64,000 nt of DNA from Vicinamibacterales bacterium (GCA_030827135.1 JAURFE010000001.1:1331946-1395945), one strand, 5' to 3'; positions 7,997 to 16,824 are shown, counted from the stretch's first letter. Made by a program: numbers and translations. Notes: generated from the letters alone by a model not told the origin.

Positions 7997-8835
7997 AATT
8001 CCACCCGGCCGGGCGCTCGCACCGCGAGCGTCCGGCCATCCCGCAACGTAATCGTGTAATCGCCCTGCGGCAGCAGCATCGTATGGGCGGTCATGGTGCC
8101 GGCCCGCGAGAGGGTCACTGGAAAGTGCTCGTAGGGAATCGCACAATCCGCCCCAGGCAGCCCGGACACCGTCGCACCCATAAGGAACGCTGACGGCACA
8201 AGTCCGCGGCGCTGCGGCAGGTGCGACGTCGGCATCGTCGGCGTCACAATCACCAATTCATCGGTCGCGTCCGACACGACAACGGTCTGCCGGGTGCTGG
8301 CGGTGACGCGATGACAGGTCATTCCCCACTGAATCGTACGCACCGTCAGTGCGGTTCCCACCGCCAACGTCGCCAGCGAAATCATTCCCCCCTCATCGGC
8401 TGTGCTGTTTACGGCTGAGGGACGTGAGTAGTAGTGCGCGCCTCCGACCGGAAGGCCGGCGGCATTGCGGACATGAATGGCTCCCGATCGCCGCACCAGA
8501 TCTACGCGAGCATCCGATACCGCTCCCGCCGTGACCGTCACCTCGTGCACCTCCGACGACACGAGTGCCGAAGTCATGGTCTGCGCGACGATGGTGAGGC
8601 GGTGGGTGCCGACCGGCATCGCCTCCATCAGAAGCGGCTCCCTGAACGTCGTGACGCGGCGCTCGCGATGCCCGCCGCCAGGCAGTTCGAAATACACCGT
8701 GCCGACGACCGCGGTCATGTCGAACCGTCCGTGCTCGGTGAACATGAGCCGCACCGTGCCAGTGGTCGGCTGCGCGTGGACAGAGCCGAACATGGCCGCC
8801 ACCATCATCGCGCCGACGGACAACACCCACTGCAT
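7987..8835 (-). CDS. Secreted protein of unknown function
   Basis: The 282-residue protein has a clear signal peptide (MQWVLSVGAMMVAAMFGSVHA). The mature part is beta-rich, with repeated short segments such as VGTHRLTIVAQ and LPQGDYTITLRDGRTLAVRAPG. These resemble carboxypeptidase-regulatory or Ig-like modules, and the same style is seen in the C-terminal half of the neighbouring acyltransferase, whose last residues (APGESVIVR) echo its end (APGRVELVR). It may be an extracellular partner of that protein or a diverged paralogue of its C-terminal domain. A ribosome site AGGAGT lies nine bases before the ATG. No family was recognised. Confidence 0.6.
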   Translation of the reverse strand: MQWVLSVGAMMVAAMFGSVHAQPTTGTVRLMFTEHGRFDMTAVVGTVYFELPGGGHRERRVTTFREPLLMEAMPVGTHRLTIVAQTMTSALVSSEVHEVTVTAGAVSDARVDLVRRSGAIHVRNAAGLPVGGAHYYSRPSAVNSTADEGGMISLATLAVGTALTVRTIQWGMTCHRVTASTRQTVVVSDATDELVIVTPTMPTSHLPQRRGLVPSAFLMGATVSGLPGADCAIPYEHFPVTLSRAGTMTAHTMLLPQGDYTITLRDGRTLAVRAPGRVELVR

Positions 8836-8870
8836 CGATGACTCCTGCGTTCACACCGGACCCCTGGACC

Positions 8871-11219
8871 TTACCGGACGATCACTGACTCCCCCGGTGC
8901 CTGCAGTGTAAACGTCTGCGTGCCGTATTCAAGCGTCGCTGCGGAACCGCTCGGAAGGTTGGTGATTTCGAACCCGCCGACCACCCTGCGCCACTCGAAC
9001 TCCTCGAGCGGTACGGTGCAGGTGTCAGCCTCGTTGAGACGGACGCGGCCCGGCGGCACGCGCAGACCGGTCGTTGGAAACAGGACCGTCTGGGAGGCGA
9101 CATCCGACCGCATCCGCACGAGGTTTTCGCTGTCAGGTGCGAGGACCAGGCATGCCGGCACCCGCCCGGGCGCACGCACAATAATGGGCGTCCCCGGTGA
9201 GATCCGACGCACATCGAACTGGTCGCCGGTGCCTGACGGTCGCAGGATCTGTGCGCCGGCACGCGCGCGCACGTTCGGCACCATCCCGCCGCCGGCCTCC
9301 TGCACGCGCAAGGTGGCCCGTTGGTCCCGGAGGTCCAGCGTGACGGTGCGCATGCCGGGCGTGCTGTCGATCACCATCGGTACGGCGTCGGACACAAACT
9401 GCGGGTCCATGCTCGCGCGGACGATGTACGACCCAAATGGCACGGCCAGCAGGTCGATCGGTCGTTGAAAATCGGCGACGGTTTCACTGAATCGCTGGGC
9501 GCCTTCGATCACGAACGTGATGGGATTCACCGGCGTGGCGCCATTGACCAGGAACACCAGGCGCACGTTCGCGCCGGTGAGGTCGAGGTCGAGGACCGTT
9601 TCGCCGAGCATCACCTGGTGCTGCGCCTCCAGATGCCCGAAGTCGTGTGTGGCGATGACACGTACCCGATACACGCCGGCCGCCGGTACCACGATCGAGT
9701 AGCGGCCGCGATCATCGGTGGTCACCGTCATCGTGTCGTCGCTTGTGGTGTGTGTGACCTCAAGCGGTTGACGCGGCAGGGGGTCACCATTCAGTGTCAC
9801 AAGACCGCTGAGACGGAATTCGGTCATCGTCACCGGCAGGCGCGGCATCACTTCGGTCGTCGCGCCGGCACGAATGGCGAGATCGAGAGGCCGGCCTTCC
9901 GGCATGTCGGGTGTCCCGAATCGCAGGGTGTAGGCGCCGGCCGCGAGTCCGGAGAGCGACAGGAACGGTGCGCCATTGATGCCGATGAGTCGAGTCTCGG
10001 GGCCGCGCAGCGTGAGGGTCTGCGACTGGCGCTCGCGTTCGTCAAATGCCAGGAACAACTCGCCGCCAGGCTCGGCTGCAGGAATCGTTACAAAAGACAC
10101 CGGTGTCTCCGACGGCAGCCGGACCACCACTGGTCGCCATTGCTCCTGGCCCTGTGCGGCCAGCGTGAGCGGCATCGACGCGATGAGAAGGAGCGCCACC
10201 GCAGGCGCCGCCAGATGCGCCGGAATCCAGGGGCCCTTCCAGTTCTTCCACGCATTCGCCGCCCAGAGGAGCAGCGCGATGAAGATGGCGTAGGCCAGCA
10301 ACGCCTCGGGTACGGTCAACCCGCGCTTGATCGCGCGCGTGAACTGGCCGTACGCGAGCTCGACATGCACCCAGTAGACGAACAGCGACGTCTGTCCGAA
10401 CACGACAATTGGACTCCACCGGGCGGCACCCGGTCGTTGCAGCCACAGCCATGCCGCGGCAAGGGCGACGATCATCCCGCCGGTGCGGGTCACAACGGCG
10501 GACCACGGTGCCCCCAGCAGCGATCCCGCGGCGACCATCAGCAGACCGATACCCGCCAGGTACCCATGGAACCGCCGGTCGGATTCATGGGTGCGCTGCG
10601 TCACGACCCAGAGACCGAGCGCGGCACCGAGAAACACGTACGTCGTCCATGGGAACAACGCGAACTGGCCGAACCCGCCGTTGGGACGGAGGTACGCTTC
10701 AAATCGTGGATGCAGCAGCGTCGGCCACCACCACCCCTTCACGATCGTCGTCAACGCCAGTGCGAGCATCGCGGGCGTCAGCAACCAGACAAACCGGCCT
10801 CCGATCGTGTTCGCGCGTCCCCAGCAGAACGCGGCCGCGACCATGCCAAGCCCGAGGATGTTGAGGATGTCGGGCTTGAGGATTCCGTGCCAGGAAGCGT
10901 ACGGATTGAGCAGGTATGACTGCAGCTTGAAGAGATGCGCCAGGAGCAGGATTTGCCAGCCGCGTTTTTGCAGGGCCCACGCCGCCTCGCGCACAGACAT
11001 GCCTTTTCGGATGTTGGACTCGGCCGCGAGCGGCATTGCGAGACCGGCGAGAAACAAAAACAGTGGCGCCGCCCAACCGCCGAGGTACGCAAGCACCTTG
11101 AACGCGGTGCCGGACCGCTCGCTGTTGAGCGTCCACGCGTCCACCGCGTGCCACTCGACCATGCACAACACGGCGAGGCCGCGGAGCCAGTCGATGTAGG
11201 TGCGGCGCGAGGTGGACAT
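8871..11219 (-). CDS. HGSNAT-like membrane acyltransferase fused to a beta-rich C-terminal region
   Basis: The N-terminal half (residues 1-390) begins SRRTYIDWLRGLAVLCMVEW and has about ten membrane segments, as in the heparan-alpha-glucosaminide N-acetyltransferase (DUF1624) family, which moves acetyl groups across membranes onto sugars. The C-terminal half (about 400-782) contains no membrane segments. It carries several carboxypeptidase-regulatory-like modules, for example RLSGLVTLNGDPLPRQPLEV and GRYSIVVPAAGVYRVRVIAT. The fusion is unusual. Two starts are possible: 11249, which falls in the loop of a 20-base-pair inverted repeat, or 11219, directly at its foot. The second gives the more typical N-terminus. 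The stop codon at 8871 touches a GGACCCCTGG repeat. Confidence 0.7.
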   Translation of the reverse strand: MSTSRRTYIDWLRGLAVLCMVEWHAVDAWTLNSERSGTAFKVLAYLGGWAAPLFLFLAGLAMPLAAESNIRKGMSVREAAWALQKRGWQILLLAHLFKLQSYLLNPYASWHGILKPDILNILGLGMVAAAFCWGRANTIGGRFVWLLTPAMLALALTTIVKGWWWPTLLHPRFEAYLRPNGGFGQFALFPWTTYVFLGAALGLWVVTQRTHESDRRFHGYLAGIGLLMVAAGSLLGAPWSAVVTRTGGMIVALAAAWLWLQRPGAARWSPIVVFGQTSLFVYWVHVELAYGQFTRAIKRGLTVPEALLAYAIFIALLLWAANAWKNWKGPWIPAHLAAPAVALLLIASMPLTLAAQGQEQWRPVVVRLPSETPVSFVTIPAAEPGGELFLAFDERERQSQTLTLRGPETRLIGINGAPFLSLSGLAAGAYTLRFGTPDMPEGRPLDLAIRAGATTEVMPRLPVTMTEFRLSGLVTLNGDPLPRQPLEVTHTTSDDTMTVTTDDRGRYSIVVPAAGVYRVRVIATHDFGHLEAQHQVMLGETVLDLDLTGANVRLVFLVNGATPVNPITFVIEGAQRFSETVADFQRPIDLLAVPFGSYIVRASMDPQFVSDAVPMVIDSTPGMRTVTLDLRDQRATLRVQEAGGGMVPNVRARAGAQILRPSGTGDQFDVRRISPGTPIIVRAPGRVPACLVLAPDSENLVRMRSDVASQTVLFPTTGLRVPPGRVRLNEADTCTVPLEEFEWRRVVGGFEITNLPSGSAATLEYGTQTFTLQAPGESVIVR

Positions 11220-11271
11220 GACGTCGGGGGTCTTTTTCGTCGGGGTCATGTCGAAAAAGACACCCGACGTC
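11220..11271. repeat. 20-base-pair inverted repeat between osmC-like and acyltransferase genes
   Basis: GACGTCGGGGGTCTTTTTCG (11220-11239) and its inverted copy (11252-11271) match at 19 of 20 positions and enclose a 12-base loop. The hairpin fills the space between the OsmC stop (11275) and the acyltransferase ATG (11219). It could terminate transcription through the T-run in its arm or block ribosome access to the ATG. A related AAAGACGTCGGG core occurs in the terminator loop at 52881-52916. Confidence 0.75.
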
Positions 11272-11274
11272 TTT

Positions 11275-11673
11275 TCACCGGATGGTGTAACTCGTGGTGA
11301 AGTCGATGTCCTGGCGAAGTGAATTGGACACGGAACAGTACGTCTCGTGCGACAACTTGATCGCGCGAGCCACGGCCTCTTCCGGTACCGCACCGGTCAC
11401 GTCAAACCGCACATGGAGACGCGTGTACCGCTTCGGCTGCGTCTCAGCGCGGTCGCCCTCAAAATGAACGGAGAGTGCTTTCAGATCGTGACGGCCCTTC
11501 TGGAGGATCATGGCGACGTCGATCGCCATACACCCCATCAGACCGTAGGCGAGCGCCTGCATCGGGGACGGCACATTCGGGTCGCCACTGTCGAGCTGAA
11601 TCGATGGAAAACCGGCGGGGCTTGAGAACTTGAAGTCGCCATGCCATTCGAGCGAGAGAGGGGGGACGGACAT
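11275..11673 (-). CDS. OsmC family protein (peroxiredoxin-like)
   Basis: This 132-residue protein has the OsmC/YhfA fold layout. The two cysteines lie in GLMGCMAIDVAMIL (about residue 48) and ETYCSVSNSLRQDI (about 115), the positions used for thiol-dependent reduction of organic hydroperoxides in Ohr/OsmC. It is a cytoplasmic antioxidant candidate. The ATG at 11673 has TAGAAT exactly six bases upstream and no ribosome site, suggesting a leaderless message. The downstream acyltransferase is separated by a strong hairpin. Confidence 0.85.
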   Translation of the reverse strand: MSVPPLSLEWHGDFKFSSPAGFPSIQLDSGDPNVPSPMQALAYGLMGCMAIDVAMILQKGRHDLKALSVHFEGDRAETQPKRYTRLHVRFDVTGAVPEEAVARAIKLSHETYCSVSNSLRQDIDFTTSYTIR

Positions 11674-11685
11674 ATCGGTATTCTA
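11674..11685 (-). promoter_or_regulatory. Leaderless-type -10 element of osmC-like gene
   Basis: TAGAAT (11680-11685, minus strand) is followed by ACCGAT and then the ATG at 11673, so transcription should start at the start codon. Confidence 0.5.
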
Positions 11686-11691
11686 CTCTCC

Positions 11692-11753
11692 GGGTTCATG
11701 GTTCATCGGTTCATGGTTCAGCGGTTCTGGCCGCCCAGCCGCCCACCCGCCCA
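11692..11753. repeat. GGTTCAT and CAGCCGCC tandem repeats abutting padR stop
   Basis: GGTTCATGGTTCATCGG-type units run into CCGCCCAGCCGCCCACCCGC units. The array ends at 11753, the base next to the TGA stop codon of the PadR gene (11754-11756). It separates PadR from the osmC-like promoter. Confidence 0.7.
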
Positions 11754-12032
11754 TCATTTGAATGCGCCGAGCGGCAGATCGCCGTCCATGATGCGGGCGG
11801 CGACGAGCGCGCGCATGCCGAGTGCGGTGGGTTCGTAGAGGCGGCGGGGTGGACCTTCACCGGGGCGCTCATCGAGCATTGAGGCGACAAATCCCTTTTG
11901 CTCCATGCGCCCGAGCGTCACATACACACTCCCGCGTTTCAGGCGGCCGCCGGACGCATGGACGAGGTCCAGGCCGTAGGTGGGGGCTTTGGCGACAAGC
12001 AGGTCGAGGACAAGGGCTTCCAGGTCGGACAT
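11754..12032 (-). CDS. PadR family transcriptional regulator
   Basis: The 92-residue protein has the PadR winged-helix core: MSDLEALVLDLLVAKAPTYG, then a recognition region RGSVYVTLGRMEQKGFVAS and a wing with RRLYEPTALG. Short PadR-s2 type repressors control efflux, stress or membrane genes. It is divergent from the M19 dipeptidase and shares 135 bases with it, so mutual or auto-regulation is plausible. The second of two ATGs is preferred because TAAGAC lies seven bases before it. Confidence 0.85.
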   Translation of the reverse strand: MSDLEALVLDLLVAKAPTYGLDLVHASGGRLKRGSVYVTLGRMEQKGFVASMLDERPGEGPPRRLYEPTALGMRALVAARIMDGDLPLGAFK

Positions 12033-12079
12033 CATGGCAGTCTTACACTACGTCTGGCTCACTCAACGGAGCAAGGCTG

Positions 12080-12161
12080 ACGTGGTGCACGGTGCACAGC
12101 GCTGAGTGATCGGTATCGGTCGCCGGGATATGACCCGGCCATATTCCGGGACCCGTATAAT
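12080..12161 (+). promoter_or_regulatory. Divergent padR/dipeptidase control region with a leaderless-type -10
   Basis: TATAAT at 12156-12161 is a consensus -10 and lies six bases before the dipeptidase ATG, so the message would start at the ATG; no Shine-Dalgarno is visible. Upstream, two GTGCAC palindromes lie close together (GTGCACGGTGCAC, about 12084-12096) and could be an operator for the PadR repressor. A similar double GTGCAC occurs upstream of the superoxide dismutase gene (about 16845-16860). Confidence 0.5.
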
Positions 12162-12167
12162 CCCAGA

Positions 12168-13295
12168 ATGCGATTCCTGCTGCTCCTCTGTGCTCTTGTT
12201 GGTGTGGCGACGGTCGCCGCCCAGCAGACCGATCCCATGGTTGAACGCGCCCGACGCCTGCTCCGCGACACTCCGGTGTTCGACGGCCACAACGACTACC
12301 CGTGGCAGGTGCGGGAACTCGCCAAAGGCGATCTCGCTCAGTTCCCGCTCACCGCCGATCAGCCGAAATTGCACACCGACTTCGCCCGCCTCGCCCGAGG
12401 AGGCGTCGGTGCGCAGTTCTGGTCCGTGTACGTGCCGTCAACAATGCAGGGACAGACCGCCGTGACGGCCACCCTCGAACAGATCGATGTGGTGCATCGC
12501 ATGATCGCCGCATGGCCGACGCGGCTCGAACTCGCGTTGTCTGCCGCCGACGTCGAGCGGATTCAGAAGGCCGGCAGGATCGCGTCGCTCATCGGTATGG
12601 AGGGCGGCCACTCGATTGATTCGTCGCTCGGCACACTCCGGATGATGTACCGCCTCGGGGCGCGTTACATGACGCTGACGCACAACCACAACACGCCCTG
12701 GGCCGACTCGGCCGCGGAACCCCCTGCGCATGGCGGCCTGACCGCGTTCGGCGAGGAGGTCATCCGCGAGATGAACCGCCTCGGCATGCTCGTTGACCTC
12801 AGCCACGTCTCGCCGGACACCATGGCCGACGTCTTGCGAGTCTCAACGGCGCCGGTGATTTTCTCCCATTCGAACGCCAGAGCCGTCACCAACGTGCCTC
12901 GCAACGTACCCGACGACATCCTGACGCAGCTCAAGGCCAACGGCGGCGTGATCATGGTCACGTTTGTTCCCGGATTCCTGTCACAGGAGGTGGCCGCGTT
13001 TAATGCCATCCCTGCCGACCAGCGCAGCGGCAAGGAAGCGCCGCGCGCCACCTTGATCGACGTGGCCGATCACATCGACCACATCCGCAAGGTGGCCGGC
13101 ATCGACCACATCGGTCTTGGCGGCGACTTTGATGGCATCACACAGGTCGTACTCGGCCTCGAGGATGTCTCGACCTATCCGGAACTGATCGTCGAATTGC
13201 TCAGGCGCGGGTACTCGGATGACGACATCCGCAAGATCACAGGGAGGAATATCCTCCGCGCCCTGAAGAGCGCGGAGGCTGTCGCTCGAAAGTAG
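12168..13295 (+). CDS. Secreted M19 membrane dipeptidase
   Basis: A signal peptide (residues 1-18) precedes a complete M19 dipeptidase domain of 375 residues in total. Zinc ligands fit FDGHND (His41, Asp43), the glutamate in [10 protein letters not shown], and histidines in [10 protein letters not shown] and [19 protein letters not shown] carries the conserved late aspartate. The enzyme cleaves dipeptides, including D-amino-acid dipeptides, probably in the periplasm, and may act with the M14 peptidase in peptide use. It is convergent with the TonB receptor gene, three bases apart. Confidence 0.9.
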   Translation: MRFLLLLCALVGVATVAAQQTDPMVERARRLLRDTPVFDGHNDYPWQVRELAKGDLAQFPLTADQPKLHTDFARLARGGVGAQFWSVYVPSTMQGQTAVTATLEQIDVVHRMIAAWPTRLELALSAADVERIQKAGRIASLIGMEGGHSIDSSLGTLRMMYRLGARYMTLTHNHNTPWADSAAEPPAHGGLTAFGEEVIREMNRLGMLVDLSHVSPDTMADVLRVSTAPVIFSHSNARAVTNVPRNVPDDILTQLKANGGVIMVTFVPGFLSQEVAAFNAIPADQRSGKEAPRATLIDVADHIDHIRKVAGIDHIGLGGDFDGITQVVLGLEDVSTYPELIVELLRRGYSDDDIRKITGRNILRALKSAEAVARK

Positions 13296-13298
13296 GTC

Positions 13299-15602
13299 TC
13301 AGAAGAACTTCACGGAATACGTGATCTTCACGCCACGCCCCATCTCGGCCGCCAGGTCCTTGATGAAGGATGTGTGCAGGCGGTAGGTCTCGTTCGTGAG
13401 GTTGTAGGCCTTGACGGCCACGACGTGTGTGGCGTGGCCGCGGGCGAGGAGGTACGACGCCCCAAGGTTGACCACGGTCGATCCGGGTGTTGACGTCTCG
13501 GCCCCGTAGACGTTGTTCTGTCGCGCGGTGAAGACAAACTCCGGCCCGAACTTGACGCCACCAATCGGGATATCCACCTCAAGCCGTGCCGTGAATGCCG
13601 GAATGCGCGGCAGGAACTGGCTCGTCTCGGTCAGTTGAGCCCGCACGTAACTCGCGCCGCCGTGCAGGTGCAGCCGCGGATGCAGATCGAGGCTGCCCGA
13701 CGCGTCGAACCCCATAAAGCGCGCATCGGCCTGCACGAACTCGGCCTCGCGCAAACCGTCAATTTCCTCATCGTGCAGTTCGAGGAAGACGAAGTTGCTG
13801 ATGTTGTACGCAAACAGGTTCAACTCGCCCTGGGCCTTCTGGTGCCGGCTGCGGAAGCTGACATCCACCCCGAGCGTGCGTTCCGTCTTGAGATCAGGGT
13901 TGCCGATCTCGAATGCCAGATTGCCGACGTGTGGACCGAAGTTGTAAAGCTCTTCGAGCGCAGGTGCCCGTGACGCGCCGCTCAGGTTCACGACAAATGC
14001 GCTGGTGCTGCTCAGGTCATGATGTACGCCGACAGACCCTGACAGCGAGGTGAACGCGCGATCGCGGACCGGCGGCGCCTCATCATGGCCGTGGTCATCG
14101 TGGTCGTCACTCTCGGGACGCGCACTCACGTCGTAGGACGTTCGCTCGACGCGGCCACCAAACTGCAGGCGGAAGCGGTCGAAGTCCAGTTCCTCGTAGA
14201 CGAATCCCGCGAGCACGTTCTGGACCGTTGCCGGCGCCAGCGCCTCGCCACCCGTCGCCTCAAAGTCCCGGCGGAACCACTCGGCTCCCATCCGGCCCGT
14301 CAGACGTCCGCGACGTTTTTGCTCAACTTCCGCCCGCAGGGTGGCGGTGTTGTTCGAAAACTCGGTGCCCGGCGACTCGATGCCGTCTTCAAGCTCCAGT
14401 TCGTCGTGGCCGTAACTCGTGTACGCAAACGTCAGCTTGGCGGTATCAAACAGGCTGCTCGACAAGTTTCTTGCGCCGACATCAAACCGGATGTCACGCC
14501 GCAGCGACGCAATGTCAACCTCCGCCTCGTGCGCCTCCTCCTCGGCGCCGGACGCGTCGTTGTCATCGTGGCGGCCGTGAAACAACCCTGCGAAAGGAAT
14601 ACCGAATCGGCTGTCTTCGACCGTCGCGCCCGCGCTGAAGAAGGCCTTTGTCCCGACGTACCCAAATCCCACACGCCCACTCTGCAATCGGCTTGCCGAA
14701 TTCTCAATCGTCTCGTCCGGCGTCTTGTAGTCGCCGCCGCGGCGCGAGCCACCGCCTGCCCAGATCGTCCACCCGCCCTTGCCGTATTGAATGCTGCCGT
14801 TCGCACCAAACGCGGCGTCCGCGCTGCTTGCATCAAACGTGAGACCGCCGAGCGAGCCGACAAACGGCGAAACACGAAACGCATCCTGCGGACTGACGGC
14901 ATTGACCACACCACCGATCGCGTTTGAGCCAAACAGCAGCGTCGCCGGTCCCTTGACGACTTCAAGCCGATCCAGGCCGGCGGCGTCGATCGAAATGCCG
15001 TGATCGCCCGACTGGCTCGACAGATCACCGGTGCGAATACCGTCCTGCATGATGAGTACCCGGTCGCCATCAAACCCGCGAATGATCGGCCGCCCGCTCC
15101 CTGGACCAAACGACCGCTTCGACACACCGGGCGCCGTCGCCAGCGCATCAGACAGCGACGACCCGATGTTCTTCGCCAGTTCCACACTGTCGAGACTGGT
15201 GATGGCATTAAACGATTCAAACGTCGTGGATGTGCCGGACGCACTGGCCGTGACGGTCACGTTTTCGTGCACGGTCTCAATCGACAGGGAGAACTCAAGC
15301 GACACGGTCTGCCCCGCTGCAACGGTCACGCTCTTGCGCGCCGCAGAAAAGTGCTCGCGCTGGGCGATCACTTCGAACGTGCCGACCGGCACATTGGGAA
15401 TTTCAAACGTCCCCGCATCCGAGGTCGTTGTCGTCCGACGCGCTCCGATGATGATGACGGTGGCGCCATGGACGGGCTGGCCCGACGCCTCAAACACCAC
15501 TTTGCCCGTGACCGTGCCACCAGCGACCTGGGCAAACGCGGTCGAGGCCCCCGCCAGGACCAACAACGCGGCGAACGCCGCAACTCGAATACGCGTACGC
15601 AT
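13299..15602 (-). CDS. TonB-dependent receptor with histidine/acid-rich loops (ZnuD-like)
   Basis: The 767-residue protein has a signal peptide, an N-terminal carboxypeptidase-regulatory module (GTVTGKVVFEASGQPVHGATV), a plug domain (DRVLIMQDGIRTGDLSSQSG) and a 22-stranded-barrel-sized C-terminus ending in KFF. Two loops are rich in His, Asp and Glu (HGRHDDNDASGAEEEAHEAE; SDDHDDHGHDEAPP). Such loops are characteristic of ZnuD-type zinc receptors, so metal uptake is likely. The ATG at 15602 follows the ribosome site TTGAGGAGA. The small Cys/His protein upstream is on the same strand. Confidence 0.85.
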   Translation of the reverse strand: MRTRIRVAAFAALLVLAGASTAFAQVAGGTVTGKVVFEASGQPVHGATVIIIGARRTTTTSDAGTFEIPNVPVGTFEVIAQREHFSAARKSVTVAAGQTVSLEFSLSIETVHENVTVTASASGTSTTFESFNAITSLDSVELAKNIGSSLSDALATAPGVSKRSFGPGSGRPIIRGFDGDRVLIMQDGIRTGDLSSQSGDHGISIDAAGLDRLEVVKGPATLLFGSNAIGGVVNAVSPQDAFRVSPFVGSLGGLTFDASSADAAFGANGSIQYGKGGWTIWAGGGSRRGGDYKTPDETIENSASRLQSGRVGFGYVGTKAFFSAGATVEDSRFGIPFAGLFHGRHDDNDASGAEEEAHEAEVDIASLRRDIRFDVGARNLSSSLFDTAKLTFAYTSYGHDELELEDGIESPGTEFSNNTATLRAEVEQKRRGRLTGRMGAEWFRRDFEATGGEALAPATVQNVLAGFVYEELDFDRFRLQFGGRVERTSYDVSARPESDDHDDHGHDEAPPVRDRAFTSLSGSVGVHHDLSSTSAFVVNLSGASRAPALEELYNFGPHVGNLAFEIGNPDLKTERTLGVDVSFRSRHQKAQGELNLFAYNISNFVFLELHDEEIDGLREAEFVQADARFMGFDASGSLDLHPRLHLHGGASYVRAQLTETSQFLPRIPAFTARLEVDIPIGGVKFGPEFVFTARQNNVYGAETSTPGSTVVNLGASYLLARGHATHVVAVKAYNLTNETYRLHTSFIKDLAAEMGRGVKITYSVKFF

Positions 15603-15719
15603 GAAACATCTCCTCAAGAACAGTAACCGGGGGCACGAGGGCCCCATGGAGGCCGGGTCTTCAGACCGGGCTGGAGCGCCGGCCCCGAAGGTACGGCCTC
15701 CGTGAAAAATGGTCGGGTC

Positions 15720-16067
15720 TTACAGGCGAGCGGGAGGCGCGCGGGCGGAGAGCACACGCAGGCTGGCTGCGCGGGCGCCTGGAGTAAACGCCGCCGGCGG
15801 CACCACACACCGGACATCGCGGAACAATGTGACCTGCGCCGGCCGGGCGGCCGTACGCATCGTGCGCAACCAGTGACAGACCTCACAGTGCGCGTCATCG
15901 CCGGGCTGACCGGTGCCAAGCACCGGGTCACCACCATGGTCGGCACCATACGCGACGGCCCAATGCGGGTCGTCGTTGAACTGGTGGGTTGCTCCGATCC
16001 ACGGCAAGCCCAGCACGCCCAGAAGGGCGGTCAGCACGATAGTCGCGATCGCGCGTTGGGCTTGCAT
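15720..16067 (-). CDS. Small exported Cys/His protein (DUF2946-like)
   Basis: This 115-residue protein has a hydrophobic N-terminal signal (QRAIATIVLTALLGVLGLP) and a central cluster of His and Asp ending in DAHCEVCHWLRTM, a Cys-x-x-Cys-His motif. The size and motif recall DUF2946 proteins that accompany copper or zinc TonB receptors. It lies 117 bases upstream of the ZnuD-like receptor on the same strand, supporting a role in metal handling. TAGAAT is seven bases before the chosen ATG. Family membership is not certain. Confidence 0.55.
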   Translation of the reverse strand: MQAQRAIATIVLTALLGVLGLPWIGATHQFNDDPHWAVAYGADHGGDPVLGTGQPGDDAHCEVCHWLRTMRTAARPAQVTLFRDVRCVVPPAAFTPGARAASLRVLSARAPPARL

Positions 16068-16083
16068 ACCCGCCATTCTAGCT

Positions 16084-16121
16084 GGGCGCATGGGCGGATG
16101 GGTAGCTGGGCCGACCGCCAG
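16084..16121. repeat. GGGCGGATGGG tandem-repeat remnant at SOD 3' end
   Basis: Degenerate GGGCGCATGGGCGGATGGG units of the CAGCCGCC family lie just downstream of the superoxide dismutase stop codon (16126). Confidence 0.45.
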
Positions 16122-16125
16122 CGCG

Positions 16126-16824
16126 CTACCTCAACCGGCGATTGACCTCGGCCCAGTCGACGACATTCCAGAAGGCGGATACGTAGTCCCCGCGACGGTT
16201 CTGGTACTTCAGGTAATAGGCGTGTTCCCATACGTCGAGGCCGAAGATGGGCCTGCGGCCTTCGGCAAACGGCGTGTCCTGGTTGGCGGTGCTGTGAACG
16301 ATGAGTTTTCCATTGTCGTCGCTGAGCCAGGCCCAGCCGCTGCCGAAGCGGCTGGCCGCGGCCTGATTGAACAATTCCTTGAACTTGTCAAAGCTGCCGA
16401 ACCCGCCAGTGATGGCGGCGGCGATGGCGCCAGTTGGCGCCCCACCGGCGTTAGGCGCCATCAGCGTCCAGAACTGCACGTGATTGTAGTGGCCGCCACC
16501 GTGATTGCGGATGGCGGTGCGGATATCCTCCGGCACGGCGTTGAGGTCGCGCAGCATTTCTTCCAGCGGTCGCTTCGCAACGTCCGGGTGTTTGGCCAGC
16601 GCGGTATTAGCACCCGTCACGTACGCCTGATGATGCCGCTGATGATGAATCGTCATCGTCTGCGCATCGATATGCGGCTCAAGGGCGGCGACCGGGTACG
16701 GCAGCGCGGGCAGGCTGAAGGGACCTGACGCTGTCTGCGGCGTGGCGGCGCTGATCCGGGGGTTGAGGGCCACGGCCAGCGCGGTGCCGCCGGCCAGCGT
16801 GAAGAGTTCCCGTCGTGTGAGCAT
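16126..16824 (-). CDS. Exported Fe/Mn superoxide dismutase
   Basis: The first residues [20 protein letters not shown] form a twin-arginine type signal, so the enzyme is probably exported folded. The mature domain has the SOD metal ligands: a histidine in [13 protein letters not shown], one in [11 protein letters not shown], and Asp and His in [20 protein letters not shown]. It converts superoxide to hydrogen peroxide. The 232-residue length is normal with a signal. TACAGT is six bases before the ATG, with no ribosome site. Confidence 0.92.
   Translation of the reverse strand: MLTRRELFTLAGGTALAVALNPRISAATPQTASGPFSLPALPYPVAALEPHIDAQTMTIHHQRHHQAYVTGANTALAKHPDVAKRPLEEMLRDLNAVPEDIRTAIRNHGGGHYNHVQFWTLMAPNAGGAPTGAIAAAITGGFGSFDKFKELFNQAAASRFGSGWAWLSDDNGKLIVHSTANQDTPFAEGRRPIFGLDVWEHAYYLKYQNRRGDYVSAFWNVVDWAEVNRRLR

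Noticed and set aside
9321-10919. 532-codon plus-strand open frame
   Set aside because: It is the shadow of the acyltransferase fusion gene and has Arg/His/Gln-rich composition typical of antisense frames.
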